A DNA stretch of 64,000 nucleotides, taken from NCBI GenBank assembly GCA_016213775.1, contig JACQZR010000065.1, positions 1 to 64,000 of the forward strand, written 5' to 3'. The position numbers were made by a program, and so were the translations under genes. The notes under the pieces were generated by a model, which had not been told where the DNA came from, ran no database searches, and was given only the letters and a program-made list of their open reading frames with translations. Positions 1 through 10,616 of the stretch are shown here, one piece after another. This DNA is from Acidobacteriota bacterium (GTDB lineage Bacteria; Acidobacteriota; Terriglobia; Bryobacterales; Bryobacteraceae). The number at the start of each line of letters is the position of its first letter. Position 1 is the first letter of the stretch.

Positions 1-157
1 AGCACCCCTCATTTTTGAATTGAGGCAAAACACCTTTCCCCCCTCAGCCGATTCACCATCGCATCGCCGTTTTTAATCCCGTCGGCCGAAGCCTCTGGCG
101 AAGGCTGGCACTCCTGCCCTCCCCACTGTCTGAATCGCAGAAGCCTGCCCTTTTCTA

Positions 158-186
158 TTGCGCACGACCATTATCGGTAGTAAACT
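158..186 (+). promoter_or_regulatory. possible sigma-70-type promoter for the first TonB-dependent transporter
   Basis: A TTGCGC hexamer at 158-163 is followed 17 bases later by TAAACT at 181-186, a fair match to -35/-10 elements. It lies about 95 bases before the ATG at 281. The intervening leader holds a small perfect hairpin, GAGGC-TTTA-GCCTC at 242-255, and a good Shine-Dalgarno GGAGG at 271-275. The promoter is a pattern match only. Confidence 0.3.
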
Positions 187-280
187 TAACCAATCCGAAG
201 AGAGTGGCAACCTGCTGCGGCCCAGCCGAGGGTGATTCTGTGAGGCTTTAGCCTCGAATTTCGCCCATAAGGAGGGCCTT

Positions 281-3200
281 ATGAAGGTACCGAACTGCCG
301 GTCCAGCGCGGCGTTTCTGCTCCTGATTCCAGCCTTCTTGCTTCTTCCACAAGCGGTCTCCGGACAGGAATACCGCGGCAAAGTGCAAGGAACCGTAACC
401 GACCCCACCCAGGCCGCTGTGGCCGCCGCCAGGGTTACCCTGCGAAATACCAACACCGGCGTCGAGGCCGTTCAACAAAGCGACGCCACCGGGCACTTTC
501 TGTTCGACTTCGTGCAACCGGGCTCCTATTCCCTGGTTGTGGAAGCCGTCGGATTCCAGAAATCCGTTCGCGACGGAATCCAGGTGCTTACCCGCGGCGA
601 CGTCACCCTCAACTCGCAACTCACCCTTGGCGGCGTCACCGAAACCGTGAACGTTTCGGGCCAGGTAGCGCAGGTGCAGTTCAATTCGGCTACCATGACC
701 ACCACCGTCGAATCGTCGATGATCAAGGACATTCCTGTCCTGGCGCGCAATCCGTTCACACTGGCGCTGCTCAACCCCGCTGTCATCAACCAGTATTGGG
801 ACGTGGCGCACCGCAATCCGTTCTACATGTGGTCCTCCAACGGCCTTGATATTGGAGGCAAGACAGGCGGTAAGAACGACATGCTGCTCGATGGCGTATC
901 GCTCGGCGTCTCCGCCCGCGGCTCCTACATGCCGTCGATGGACGCAGTTCAGGAAGTGGCGGTGCAGCAGAACGCACTCGATAGCGAATTCGGTTTCTCC
1001 GCCGGCGGCACACTCAATGTCTCCATGAAGTCCGGCACCAACAGCTTTCACGGCGCCGGCTATTACTTCGGACGCAACCCCGCCTTAAACGCAATGACCA
1101 ACCGCATTAGCCGCGGCAAGAGCGTCGTCAAGAACCACATCTGGGGCGGCACCATCGGCGGACCGATCCGCAAGAACAAGATCTTCTTCTATCAGACCTA
1201 TGAGCAGTGGAAGAACACCCAGCCGCAGGTGAACACCAGCACCGCTCCCACTGACCTCGAACGAAAGGGCGACTTCTCCCGGTCCGTGGCGCGCGACGGC
1301 AGCCTGCGCGTGATCTATGACCCCTACACCACGGTGTTCAACTCCACGGCGAACACAGCCACGCGCACTCCGTTCCCAGGCAACATCCTTCCCCAGCAGC
1401 GGATCAACCCGACCGGCCAGAAGATCGTCAACGACCTCTGGAAGCCGAACAATCCGGGAGACGACGCCACCGGGATCAACAACGTGCGCGTTCCCTACCC
1501 GTGGTGGTTGAAGTATTGGAATACCTCCACGCGCGGCGACTACAACATCAACGACCGCTGGCGCATGTATGCCCGCTTCTCCAAGTACGAGACCCGGCTC
1601 GACAATCCCAATTGGGGCGACTCTCCCGCCGTCAAATCGGACAACGGTGGCCTGATGGATGCCCTGCAGCCGGCCATCGATTTCCTCTGGATGGCGCGAC
1701 CGAGCACAACCGTGAACTTCCGCTACGGGGCGGTGTATCTGGAGGACGACTACGATTCCGCATGGGCCCAGGTGAAGGATAGCGTTTGGTCCAACCTGTG
1801 GCCCAACGGCTGGTACAAACCGGTGATCGGGGCGTTGCCGGGAATCTACTATCCGGCATTCAGCTTCAACGGCAACGGCTCACTGGGCGCCACTGGAATG
1901 GGGAGTTGGTGGCTGGTGCGAGGCAGGTCGCATAATTCCAACCTGAACGTCACCCATGACCGCGGCAGGCACCACATGAAAGCCGGCTGGCAGCTTCGTT
2001 ATCAATACGACCAGAATGGATCGCCGGCGCCGGGCAGCTTCTCCTTCAATGCCGTCGATACCGGCAACACCTTCCTGAGCTTCAACCCGTCGTTGAGCGG
2101 CAACATGTATGCCTCGGCGCTTCTCGGAACCGTCTACAGCGGAAGCGCGGGATTCGTACCCATGCGCGACTCCCATCAGCAGCTATGGGGCTTCTTCTTC
2201 CAGGACGACATCAAGCTGAGCAACCGCGTCACACTCAACCTCGGGCTGCGCTACGAACTGGAGACCGCGCCTTCCGAGTACAGCCGCATGTACTCGCGCT
2301 ATCTCGATCTCACCAACCCCATTCCGGAATTGCAGGGCAATGTCGTGAAGATGCCTTCCGAGGTGACATCCATCTATAAGGGGCAGTTCGTGTACAACGG
2401 CGCCTGGGTCTACACCGACGACAAACACCCTGGCGTCTACAATTCTCAGCGCAACGTTTTTCTGCCTCGCGTGGGCGTGGCCTTCCGCGTCAACAACCAG
2501 ACGGCGTTGCGTGTGGGCTTTGCACGCTATTCGGTCCCCTGGATCACCGTCTACCCGGAGACCAACTACTGGCCCACCGACGGATTCTCGCGCAGCACCG
2601 GCGTGCTCGGCCCTTTGCAGGGTGTTCCGCGGACCACAATCGACAACCCGTTCCCATCCACCAACCCGTTACTGACTCCGGTGGGAAAGAGCCTCGGCCG
2701 TTATCTCAACCTGGGCGGCGGCGCCACCTTCTTCCCGCAGGATATGATCCACCCCATTAACGACCGGATCAACGTCTCGCTCCAGCGCCAGCTCCCATAC
2801 GGCATCGTCACCGACACCACCTACTTCACCAACCTGGGACGCAATGTTCAGGATGCGAGCATGTGGGGCGGCGACTATACCTGGGGCGTCAATCAGGTGG
2901 ATCCGAACTACGCCTACACGAACAAGGGGGCGGTGGATGTCACGGTGCCAAACCCGTTCTACCAGCTTCTCGGAGCGGACAAGATGCCCGGCTCGCTCCG
3001 CACCCAGCAGCGCGTTTCCGTGAACAGTCTGCTGCGGCAGTACCCGCAATACGGAGCCCTCACCGAGCGTTTCCTGGGCGGCAAGGACAGCCGCTACCAT
3101 TCGCTTCAGTTCAAGGCCGAGAAGTCCATGGCCAGAGGGATGGCTTTCACTTTCGGCTACAACTACAGCAATGAGAAGAGGGACGAGTTCTTCGACGCGA

Positions 3201-3754
3201 TTGCCACTTACAGCAAGAACTTCAGCATGATCGACACCCGCGCCCCTCGGCACCACGTGAGAATGGCCGGCACTTATGAGCTGCCGTTCGGAAGAGGACG
3301 GCAGCTACTGGGCAACGCCAACCGCATCGTGGACGCGATTGTGGGCGGCTGGGCCACAAGCCATATCGTCATGTGGAACAATGGTCCGATGCTCACTTTC
3401 GGCGCCATGACCGCCACCGGCGACCCAAAGATCAGCAACCCCACCAGGGACAAATACTTCGACACGTCGAAGTTCTCCGTCCTGCCGCCATATACGCAGC
3501 GTACGAATCCGTGGTACTTCGATGGCCTTCGCGGCTTCGGCTTCTGGCAGTGGGACTCCACCGCCGTGAAATACTTCAAAGTCACCGAGCGCGTGAAGTT
3601 CGAACTGCGCATGGAGTTCTACAACATGCCGAACTCGTTCATGCCGAGCCAGCCGAATCTCTCGGTCACCAGTTCGCTATTCGGCAAGAGCACCGGAGTG
3701 GCGGGCGGCAACTACGGAAGGGAGATCCAGTACACGGGACGCATTCATTTTTGA
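281..3754 (+). CDS. Oar-like TonB-dependent outer-membrane transporter
   Basis: This 1157-residue protein is a large outer-membrane beta-barrel of the Oar/TonB-dependent receptor type abundant in Acidobacteria; the substrate is unknown. A signal peptide occupies about residues 1-29 (basic start, leucine-rich core, ending VSGQ). A carboxypeptidase-regulatory-like fold follows at about 33-115 (GKVQGTVTDPTQAAV...GSYSLVVEAVGF), then a plug-like segment (residues about 140-250) containing IPVLARNPF and a DGV turn, then a long barrel rich in aromatic and Asn residues. The last residue is Phe (GRIHF), as expected for barrel insertion. Start is supported by GGAGG five bases upstream of the ATG. No TonB-box or partner lipoprotein gene is adjacent, so function beyond import or adhesion cannot be given. 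Confidence 0.9.
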   Translation: MKVPNCRSSAAFLLLIPAFLLLPQAVSGQEYRGKVQGTVTDPTQAAVAAARVTLRNTNTGVEAVQQSDATGHFLFDFVQPGSYSLVVEAVGFQKSVRDGIQVLTRGDVTLNSQLTLGGVTETVNVSGQVAQVQFNSATMTTTVESSMIKDIPVLARNPFTLALLNPAVINQYWDVAHRNPFYMWSSNGLDIGGKTGGKNDMLLDGVSLGVSARGSYMPSMDAVQEVAVQQNALDSEFGFSAGGTLNVSMKSGTNSFHGAGYYFGRNPALNAMTNRISRGKSVVKNHIWGGTIGGPIRKNKIFFYQTYEQWKNTQPQVNTSTAPTDLERKGDFSRSVARDGSLRVIYDPYTTVFNSTANTATRTPFPGNILPQQRINPTGQKIVNDLWKPNNPGDDATGINNVRVPYPWWLKYWNTSTRGDYNINDRWRMYARFSKYETRLDNPNWGDSPAVKSDNGGLMDALQPAIDFLWMARPSTTVNFRYGAVYLEDDYDSAWAQVKDSVWSNLWPNGWYKPVIGALPGIYYPAFSFNGNGSLGATGMGSWWLVRGRSHNSNLNVTHDRGRHHMKAGWQLRYQYDQNGSPAPGSFSFNAVDTGNTFLSFNPSLSGNMYASALLGTVYSGSAGFVPMRDSHQQLWGFFFQDDIKLSNRVTLNLGLRYELETAPSEYSRMYSRYLDLTNPIPELQGNVVKMPSEVTSIYKGQFVYNGAWVYTDDKHPGVYNSQRNVFLPRVGVAFRVNNQTALRVGFARYSVPWITVYPETNYWPTDGFSRSTGVLGPLQGVPRTTIDNPFPSTNPLLTPVGKSLGRYLNLGGGATFFPQDMIHPINDRINVSLQRQLPYGIVTDTTYFTNLGRNVQDASMWGGDYTWGVNQVDPNYAYTNKGAVDVTVPNPFYQLLGADKMPGSLRTQQRVSVNSLLRQYPQYGALTERFLGGKDSRYHSLQFKAEKSMARGMAFTFGYNYSNEKRDEFFDAIATYSKNFSMIDTRAPRHHVRMAGTYELPFGRGRQLLGNANRIVDAIVGGWATSHIVMWNNGPMLTFGAMTATGDPKISNPTRDKYFDTSKFSVLPPYTQRTNPWYFDGLRGFGFWQWDSTAVKYFKVTERVKFELRMEFYNMPNSFMPSQPNLSVTSSLFGKSTGVAGGNYGREIQYTGRIHF

Positions 3755-3800
3755 CGAACACGCGCAAAACGTAGCCCGGGACACGCTGCTATCCTGGTAG

Positions 3801-5171
<1,371 letters not shown>

Positions 5172-5174
5172 ACG

Positions 5175-6137
5175 TTACGCCAACTCCCCGTCTTCATGCG
5201 GGCGGTAATGCAGGGCGCCTAACTCCGGCTTCTTGTACCTTTCTACCTTGGTACCAATCGGCCCTTTCCGCGTGCGATCGAGCAGAGTGCTCATCTCCTT
5301 GCCCGACATTTTCTTGAACGACTTCACGATGGCGACATTCTGTTCCAATTGCTGCACCGTCTCCACACCCGACACGAGGGTATCCACATCCTGGCTGAGC
5401 GTGTAGCGCAAGCACTCCTCAATCGTCGCCACCTTGTTCGCGGTGATCCCGCCAATGGCATTGCTCTTCATCGCAAGCAGACCCAATCCCTTCTTGCGAA
5501 TATTCGGCAACACGGAATTCAAAAAGCTCAGATAGTGCGGATCGACAAGATTCACCGGGTGCTGCACCGTCTCCCACCCATCAAACCCATCCAGCAGACG
5601 TTGATGGACCGTCGGATCATGATGCCCCGTAAACCCGATATGGCGCACCTTGCCGTCCTTCTTCGCTTTCACAAACGCCTCCAGCGAACCGTTTGGCGAG
5701 AAGATCTGGTCCACCTCGTCATGCCGCGCCACTTCATGGCAGCACCACAAATCGAGGTAATCGGTCTTCATCCGCTTGAGCGTCATTTCCAACTGCTTCA
5801 TCGCTCCGTCGCGCGTGCGCACCTGCGCCTTCGACATGAGCAGTATCTTCTGCCGCCGCCCATCGGTCAGCGCCTTGCCATACACTTCGTCGCTCTTGCC
5901 GTCGTGATACTTGGCGGCGCTATCAAACATCACCACACCCAATTCCATCGCACGCCGGATGATGCGGACGCCTTCGTCTTCGCCCTTCACGGCCATGTGA
6001 AATCCGCCGAGGGTGAACCTGGAGACCCGCAATCCGCTTTTGCCAAGCGTCGACATCGGCATGGGGGTGTCGGCGAGCGCTTTGGGATCCATAGCAAGCG
6101 CGGCCGTGGACAAAGACAGGAATGTGCGTCGTTCCAT
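5175..6137 (-). CDS. aldo/keto reductase with an N-terminal twin-arginine-like segment
   Basis: A 320-residue NAD(P)H-dependent oxidoreductase of the aldo/keto reductase fold. After the N-terminus the family start is visible (LGKSGLRVSRFTLGG), followed by the catalytic region FDSAAKYHDGKSDEVYGKAL, with the expected Asp, Tyr and Lys-bearing segments (LLMSKAQVR), and the DYLDLWCCHEV strand that carries the active-site His. The first residues read MERRTFLSLSTAALAMDPKALA, which resembles a twin-arginine signal but with a short, weakly hydrophobic core, so export is uncertain. The substrate cannot be told from sequence. It converges with argG and diverges from the acetyltransferase gene. Confidence 0.85.
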   Translation of the reverse strand: MERRTFLSLSTAALAMDPKALADTPMPMSTLGKSGLRVSRFTLGGFHMAVKGEDEGVRIIRRAMELGVVMFDSAAKYHDGKSDEVYGKALTDGRRQKILLMSKAQVRTRDGAMKQLEMTLKRMKTDYLDLWCCHEVARHDEVDQIFSPNGSLEAFVKAKKDGKVRHIGFTGHHDPTVHQRLLDGFDGWETVQHPVNLVDPHYLSFLNSVLPNIRKKGLGLLAMKSNAIGGITANKVATIEECLRYTLSQDVDTLVSGVETVQQLEQNVAIVKSFKKMSGKEMSTLLDRTRKGPIGTKVERYKKPELGALHYRPHEDGELA

Positions 6138-6172
6138 AGTGACCTCATTTTATACCAGTGTTAGCATCGGAC

Positions 6173-6646
6173 ATGGTGACAATAAGACGGGCAACCGACA
6201 TGGCGCCTATCCGCGAACTGTGGCGCGAATACTGGGCGGAACAAGGCCTCACACCGTGCTTCCAGAACTTCGATGAGGAACTCCGTTCGCTGCCCGGCGC
6301 GTACACGTTGATCCTGATCGCACACGAGGCAGGTCAAGTTGCCGGAAGCATCGCCCTTCGCCCGATCGACGGCGAGCGAGCAGAAGCAAAACGCCTCTAC
6401 GTCCGGCCGCAATTCCGCGGGCAGGGCATTGCCGCCGCGCTTCTACAGCGTCTGATCGAAGAGGCCCGCGCCGCCGGCTACCAGACCATCAACGCCGACA
6501 CGCTTCCCTCGATGAACGCCGCCCTCGACTGGTATCGCCGCATCGGATTCGCTGAAATCGAGCCATACACCGCCAACCCAACCCCCGGCGCAGTCTACCT
6601 CCAACTCGACCTCACTGGAACAAGCCCGCCGCATCCCACTTCGTAA
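6173..6646 (+). CDS. GNAT-family N-acetyltransferase
   Basis: A 157-residue acetyl-CoA-dependent transferase. The fold starts at once with VTIRRATDMAPIRELWREYW, and the acetyl-CoA binding motif A is clear as RLYVRPQFRGQGIAAALLQRLIEEA-type sequence (R-x-x-G-x-G/A), followed by the C-terminal NAALDWYRRIGF segment typical of the family. The acceptor is unknown. The ATG at 6173 is preferred to the in-frame GTG at 6158 because the domain begins immediately after it. The last 35 bases overlap the 3' end of the convergent creatininase-family gene, so the two messages would be complementary at their ends. Confidence 0.85.
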   Translation: MVTIRRATDMAPIRELWREYWAEQGLTPCFQNFDEELRSLPGAYTLILIAHEAGQVAGSIALRPIDGERAEAKRLYVRPQFRGQGIAAALLQRLIEEARAAGYQTINADTLPSMNAALDWYRRIGFAEIEPYTANPTPGAVYLQLDLTGTSPPHPTS

Positions 6647-7430
6647 TGGTCTCTTTCACCAGCGCCGCCATCTTCTCCGTCACCGCCGCAAAATACGCAT
6701 CGGCCTTCGCCTGATCGAACTTCGGATACCCCTGCCCCGGCTGATACAGAATGATCGACGACGGAAACGGGAACGCGGTCCACGTGCCGGCGGGAGGCCG
6801 AGCTGTCGCCATCGACGCGTTGTAGCGTTCCGGATGCACCAGCTTGCGGTCAATGGCCTGAATGAACGCCGTCTCATTCCAGCCTGCGTGCCCGCCGTCC
6901 TCGCCAAAAATCTTCAGCGTCACATCGGAACAATACGCCCACCAGTTCACCACCAGCGTGCGCACTCTATGCTCGCGCCCGAGCTTTTCGGCCAGATCCG
7001 AGAGAATCGCGGTCTGCCCGCCGCCATGCCCGTTCACAATAATGATGTTCTGGAATCCGTTGCGCGCCAAGCCATGCAGGATGTCCGTAACAAACGCGCG
7101 ATAGGCCGCCTCGCTGATGGTGAACGTCCCCGCGTATCCATCCAGGCTCCCCGTCACACCGTAGTTCAACACCGGAGCCACCATCGCGTTCACCTTCGGC
7201 GCCATCGCCCGCGCCAGTGCCAGCGGAGCCGTATTATCGGCGCCGTTATTCACGACCCCGTGGGCCTCCACCGTGCCGGTGGGCAACAGCACCGTTTTGA
7301 TACGCCGCGGCACATGCTCGCGAAATTCCATCCAGTTGATGTCGTTCATCTCGCGCGTCGATGGCTCCTGCGCGAACACCGCCGCGGCAAACACAAATAG
7401 CAGGATCATTCCTGTAGGATAGACCTTCAT
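6612..7430 (-). CDS. exported creatininase-family amidohydrolase
   Basis: A 272-residue protein of the creatininase fold, which hydrolyses cyclic or formamide-type C-N bonds using divalent metals. A signal peptide is evident (MKVYPTGMILLFVFAAAVFAQ), so the enzyme probably works in the periplasm, unlike many cytoplasmic family members. Family motifs include LPTGTVEAHG, a metal-site segment reading NNGADN where the family usually has an extra His, IIIVNGHGGGQ, and GGHAGWNET. The ATG at 7430 is preferred over an in-frame start at 7457 because it opens directly on the signal peptide. That ATG overlaps the ATG of the divergent transpeptidase gene in the tetranucleotide CATG. Substrate unknown. Confidence 0.83.
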   Translation of the reverse strand: MKVYPTGMILLFVFAAAVFAQEPSTREMNDINWMEFREHVPRRIKTVLLPTGTVEAHGVVNNGADNTAPLALARAMAPKVNAMVAPVLNYGVTGSLDGYAGTFTISEAAYRAFVTDILHGLARNGFQNIIIVNGHGGGQTAILSDLAEKLGREHRVRTLVVNWWAYCSDVTLKIFGEDGGHAGWNETAFIQAIDRKLVHPERYNASMATARPPAGTWTAFPFPSSIILYQPGQGYPKFDQAKADAYFAAVTEKMAALVKETITKWDAAGLFQ

Positions 7431-9066
7431 GAGGTTTTTGCTCGCGCTGATCTCCATGTCTCTCTACGGGCAGGCCGACCGTTCCCACGCCCGCTCGATG
7501 GTCATCTCGCAGAGCGGCATTGTGGCCACCAGCCAGGTACTCGCCTCGCAGGCCGGCGCGCAGATGCTGGCCCGTGGCGGTTCCGCGGTCGACGCCGCCA
7601 TCGCCGCCAACGCGGCACTCGGTGTCATAGAACCCGGCATGTGCGGCATCGGTGGCGACCTCTTCGTGCTTTACCGCGAGGCTCGCACGGGCGAACTCCA
7701 CGGCCTCAACGCCAGCGGCTGGGCGCCGCTCGGAATGACGCGCGAGCGCTTCGAATCGCGGCAACTCAAGACCATGCCGGTCCAGGGGGTCGATGCGGTG
7801 ACGGTCCCTGGTTGCGTCGATGGCTGGCACCGCATCCATCAGAAGTTCGGCAAACTCCCGTGGCGCGATCTTTTCGCCCCGGCCATCCATTTCGCCGCCC
7901 GGGGCTTTCCAATCCAGGAGATGGATTGGGGCCACTGGGGCTCGAAACGCGCGTTGGCAACGCCTGAAGGACGCCAGGTGTTTCAGAACAACGGCCGCCC
8001 CTACAGGCTCGGTGAAATCGCCCGCAATCCTGATTTGGCGCGTGCCCTCACTCTCATCGCCGATCAAGGCCCGAAAGCCTTCTATCGCGGAGAAATCGCC
8101 AAAGCCCTGCTTGCGACATCCAACAAACTGGGCGGCGTCATGCGTGCGGACGACCTCGCCGAATTCGCCTCTGAATGGGTCACCCCCATCGAAACCAGCT
8201 ACCGCGGCTGGCGTGTCGTCGAACTCCCGCCCAACGGCCAGGGACTCGCGGCACTGCTGATGCTCAATCTCCTGGAGCGTTTTACCTTCGCGCCTAAGCA
8301 GCCGCAAGTGGCCGACTGGCATCGACGCATCGAAGCGATGAAACTCGCTTACGCGGACGCAGCCGCTTACATCGCCGATCCGAAGTTCGCCAAAGTCCCG
8401 GTGACGGGCCTGCTCTCCAAAGACTACGCCGCCTCGCGCGCCCGCCTGATGCAGGATCGCGCCAACTGCAACGCCGGCCCTGGCGAGCCGGCCACAAGCG
8501 ACACCACATACCTCGCGGTGGTGGACAAAGAAGGCAACGTCGCAAGCTGGATCCAAAGCGTGTTCTCTCTCTGGGGATCCGGTATCGTCGTCGAAGGGAT
8601 GGGTTTCCATCTGCAGAATCGGGGTGCGGGCTTTTCGTTAGACCCCCGGCATCCCAACGCCCTCGCCCCCCGGAAGCGTCCGTTTCACACGATCATTCCC
8701 GCCTATATGGAAAAGGATGGCCGGCACATCGGGTTCGGCATCATGGGCGGCGCCAATCAACCACTCGCGCATGCGCAATTCGTCTCCAATATGGCGGACT
8801 ACGATATGAACCTCCAAGCCGCTCTCGAAGCGCCGCGTTTCACCAAGAGCAACGCTCAAGGCTGCAATGTCACCATCGAAGTCCGCGCCGGCGCGGCGAT
8901 CATAAAAGGTCTTGAATCGCGAGGCCATAAACTCACCATCCGAGGCGACCATTCCCAGAGCATGGGACGCGGCAACGCCGTCGTGCACAACTCGCACACC
9001 AAAGTGAACTACGGGGCCAGCGACTCTCGAGCCGACGGCGCAGCCATCCCGGAACCCCTCCGCTGA
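7429..9066 (+). CDS. ggt: gamma-glutamyltranspeptidase (Ntn-hydrolase)
   Basis: A 545-residue gamma-glutamyl transferase/hydrolase that would act on glutathione or other gamma-glutamyl compounds after self-cleavage. The N-terminus resembles a signal peptide (MRFLLALISMSLYGQA). Family features follow in order: a long large-subunit domain with GGSAVDAAIAANAALGVIEPGMCGIGGD near residues 50-77, then the processing site DTTYLAVVD with the likely nucleophile Thr359, and a small-subunit domain with SMGRGNAVV. The C-terminal substrate pocket GGANQPLAHAQ is family-like but not identical to the usual glycine-rich oxyanion loop. It is divergent from, and shares start bases with, the exported creatininase-family gene, which hints at a joint role in amide or peptide catabolism. 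Confidence 0.9.
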   Translation: MRFLLALISMSLYGQADRSHARSMVISQSGIVATSQVLASQAGAQMLARGGSAVDAAIAANAALGVIEPGMCGIGGDLFVLYREARTGELHGLNASGWAPLGMTRERFESRQLKTMPVQGVDAVTVPGCVDGWHRIHQKFGKLPWRDLFAPAIHFAARGFPIQEMDWGHWGSKRALATPEGRQVFQNNGRPYRLGEIARNPDLARALTLIADQGPKAFYRGEIAKALLATSNKLGGVMRADDLAEFASEWVTPIETSYRGWRVVELPPNGQGLAALLMLNLLERFTFAPKQPQVADWHRRIEAMKLAYADAAAYIADPKFAKVPVTGLLSKDYAASRARLMQDRANCNAGPGEPATSDTTYLAVVDKEGNVASWIQSVFSLWGSGIVVEGMGFHLQNRGAGFSLDPRHPNALAPRKRPFHTIIPAYMEKDGRHIGFGIMGGANQPLAHAQFVSNMADYDMNLQAALEAPRFTKSNAQGCNVTIEVRAGAAIIKGLESRGHKLTIRGDHSQSMGRGNAVVHNSHTKVNYGASDSRADGAAIPEPLR

Positions 9067-9131
9067 CGGTGCAAGATCTGACGCTGATCGGAACCGAAGG
9101 TGTACTATGCTACGCTAATCGCTTCAAGAAC

Positions 9132-9683
9132 ATGTCTCTCACACGCGAAAAAGGCCAATTGATGAGTGCGTCGGAGATCGACCGGACGCTGGTCCGGCTG
9201 GCGCACGAGGTTCTGGAAAAGACCGAGGCTTTGGACAAACTGGCATTCATCGGCATACGGCGGCGGGGTGTACCGCTGGCGCAGCGGCTGTCCGCGAAGA
9301 TTGAAGCTCTGGAAAGTCTCAAGATCCCGGTGGGCATCCTGGACATCAATCTCTACCGCGACGATCTGTCGACGGTGGGCCACGCACCGGTGGTGAGTTC
9401 CACGGACATTCCGTTTTCGGTGGTGGGCAAGGACATCGTGCTGATGGACGATGTGCTGTACACGGGGCGTACGATTCGCGCGGCGCTGGATGCGTTGTTC
9501 GATCAGGGACGCCCGGCACGCGTGCAACTGCTGGTGTTGATCGACCGCGGCCATCGCGAGTTGCCGGTGGAGGCGCGCTACATCGGCCGCATGGTACAGA
9601 CCACCAAGAAGGAAATCATCGAGGTGAAGTTCCAGGAAATTGACGGCATGGAGAAGGTGCTGTTGGTGGAACGGCTGGACTAG
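9132..9683 (+). CDS. pyrR: PyrR, pyrimidine regulator / uracil phosphoribosyltransferase
   Basis: A 183-residue type I phosphoribosyltransferase of the PyrR family, which converts uracil and PRPP to UMP and, in Gram-positive bacteria, also binds pyr mRNA. The PRPP loop is VLMDDVLYTGRTIRAALDAL; the N-terminus (LVRLAHEVLEK...FIGIRRRGVPLAQRL) is also typical. I start it at the ATG at 9132 because upstream in-frame residues (from a GTG at 9069) do not resemble the family and would make it too long. Its stop overlaps or directly abuts pyrB, so the two are co-transcribed. No obvious anti-terminator pair is visible in the short region before it, so RNA-based attenuation is not supported here. Confidence 0.92.
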   Translation: MSLTREKGQLMSASEIDRTLVRLAHEVLEKTEALDKLAFIGIRRRGVPLAQRLSAKIEALESLKIPVGILDINLYRDDLSTVGHAPVVSSTDIPFSVVGKDIVLMDDVLYTGRTIRAALDALFDQGRPARVQLLVLIDRGHRELPVEARYIGRMVQTTKKEIIEVKFQEIDGMEKVLLVERLD

Positions 9684-9697
9684 TGGGAGTTGGCGTC

Positions 9698-10615
9698 ATG
9701 ACCAATGGACTGCTTGGGATTGAAGACTTGCCGCGTGCGCATGCGGAGCAGATTCTGGCGCGGGCCAAGGAGTTTCAGCCGCTGCAGAACCGGAGCAACA
9801 AGAGGATTGATCTGTTGCGCGGCAGGATGATCGTGAACCTGTTCTATGAGGCGTCCACGCGCACCCGCACAAGTTTTGAGATCGCCGCGAAGCGGTTGGG
9901 AGCGGATGCTGTTTCGATCACGGCTTCCGGGTCGAGCGTCTCCAAAGGCGAATCGCTGGTGGATACGTTGAACACGCTGGCGGCGATGAAGCCCGATGCG
10001 ATCGTGATGCGGCATGCCGCCTCGGGAGCGCCGCATTTCCTCGCGCGCCATTTGCCGGCCCCGATTGTGAACGCAGGGGATGGCACGCACGAGCATCCGA
10101 CGCAGGCATTGCTGGACGCCTTGACGATCCTGGATCACCGGCAATCGCTCGAAGGCCTGCGAGTGGCGATCATCGGAGACATTGTTCACAGCCGCGTGGC
10201 GCGCTCGAACATTTATCTGTTGTCGAAGTTCAAAGCCGACGTTGTGCTCTGCGGGCCGGCGCCGCTACTGCCTCCGTCGATGGCGATGCTCGCACCGGGG
10301 GTGAGCATCACGTACGACATGAAGGAAGCGATCCGCGACGCCGATGTGATCATGATGTTGCGCGTGCAGTTGGAGCGGCAGAACGAATCGCCATTCCCGG
10401 CGAGCGAGTATTATCCGTTCTACGGCCTGCGCGTCGATCATCTGGGCTTGGCCAAGCCGGAAGTGCTGGTGATGCATCCGGGGCCGATTAACCGCGGACG
10501 CGAGATTGCATCCGATGTAGCGGACTCGCGGCAGAGCGTGATCCTGAATCAGGTGGAGAACGGCATCGCGGTGCGGATGGCTGTGCTCGAACGGATCATG
10601 GGGGCCGCGGCGTAA
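9698..10615 (+). CDS. pyrB: aspartate carbamoyltransferase catalytic subunit
   Basis: Cytoplasmic enzyme forming N-carbamoyl-aspartate from carbamoyl phosphate and aspartate, the committed step of pyrimidine synthesis. The 305-residue chain has the carbamoyl phosphate loop STRTRTSF at residues 53-60, the HPTQALLDALTI segment and the C-terminal MHPGPINRG signature. A GTG at 9683 overlaps the pyrR stop, but the ATG at 9698 has GGGAG nine bases upstream and is the better start. No pyrI regulatory subunit or pyrC follows; the next gene is convergent and begins one base after the stop. Confidence 0.95.
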   Translation: MTNGLLGIEDLPRAHAEQILARAKEFQPLQNRSNKRIDLLRGRMIVNLFYEASTRTRTSFEIAAKRLGADAVSITASGSSVSKGESLVDTLNTLAAMKPDAIVMRHAASGAPHFLARHLPAPIVNAGDGTHEHPTQALLDALTILDHRQSLEGLRVAIIGDIVHSRVARSNIYLLSKFKADVVLCGPAPLLPPSMAMLAPGVSITYDMKEAIRDADVIMMLRVQLERQNESPFPASEYYPFYGLRVDHLGLAKPEVLVMHPGPINRGREIASDVADSRQSVILNQVENGIAVRMAVLERIMGAAA

Positions 10616-10616
10616 T

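Noticed and set aside
1-280. possible riboswitch in the leader of the first transporter gene
   Set aside because: Apart from the hairpin at 242-255 and the ribosome site, I could not match any known riboswitch core. The minus-strand frame at 73-456 is also not credible.
7246-8610. 454-codon minus-strand open frame
   Set aside because: Antisense to the gamma-glutamyltranspeptidase gene and overlapping the creatininase start; caused by GC-rich codon bias.
9067-9131. PyrR-type attenuator before pyrR
   Set aside because: The 65-base region has no convincing anti-terminator/terminator pair or PyrR-binding loop.
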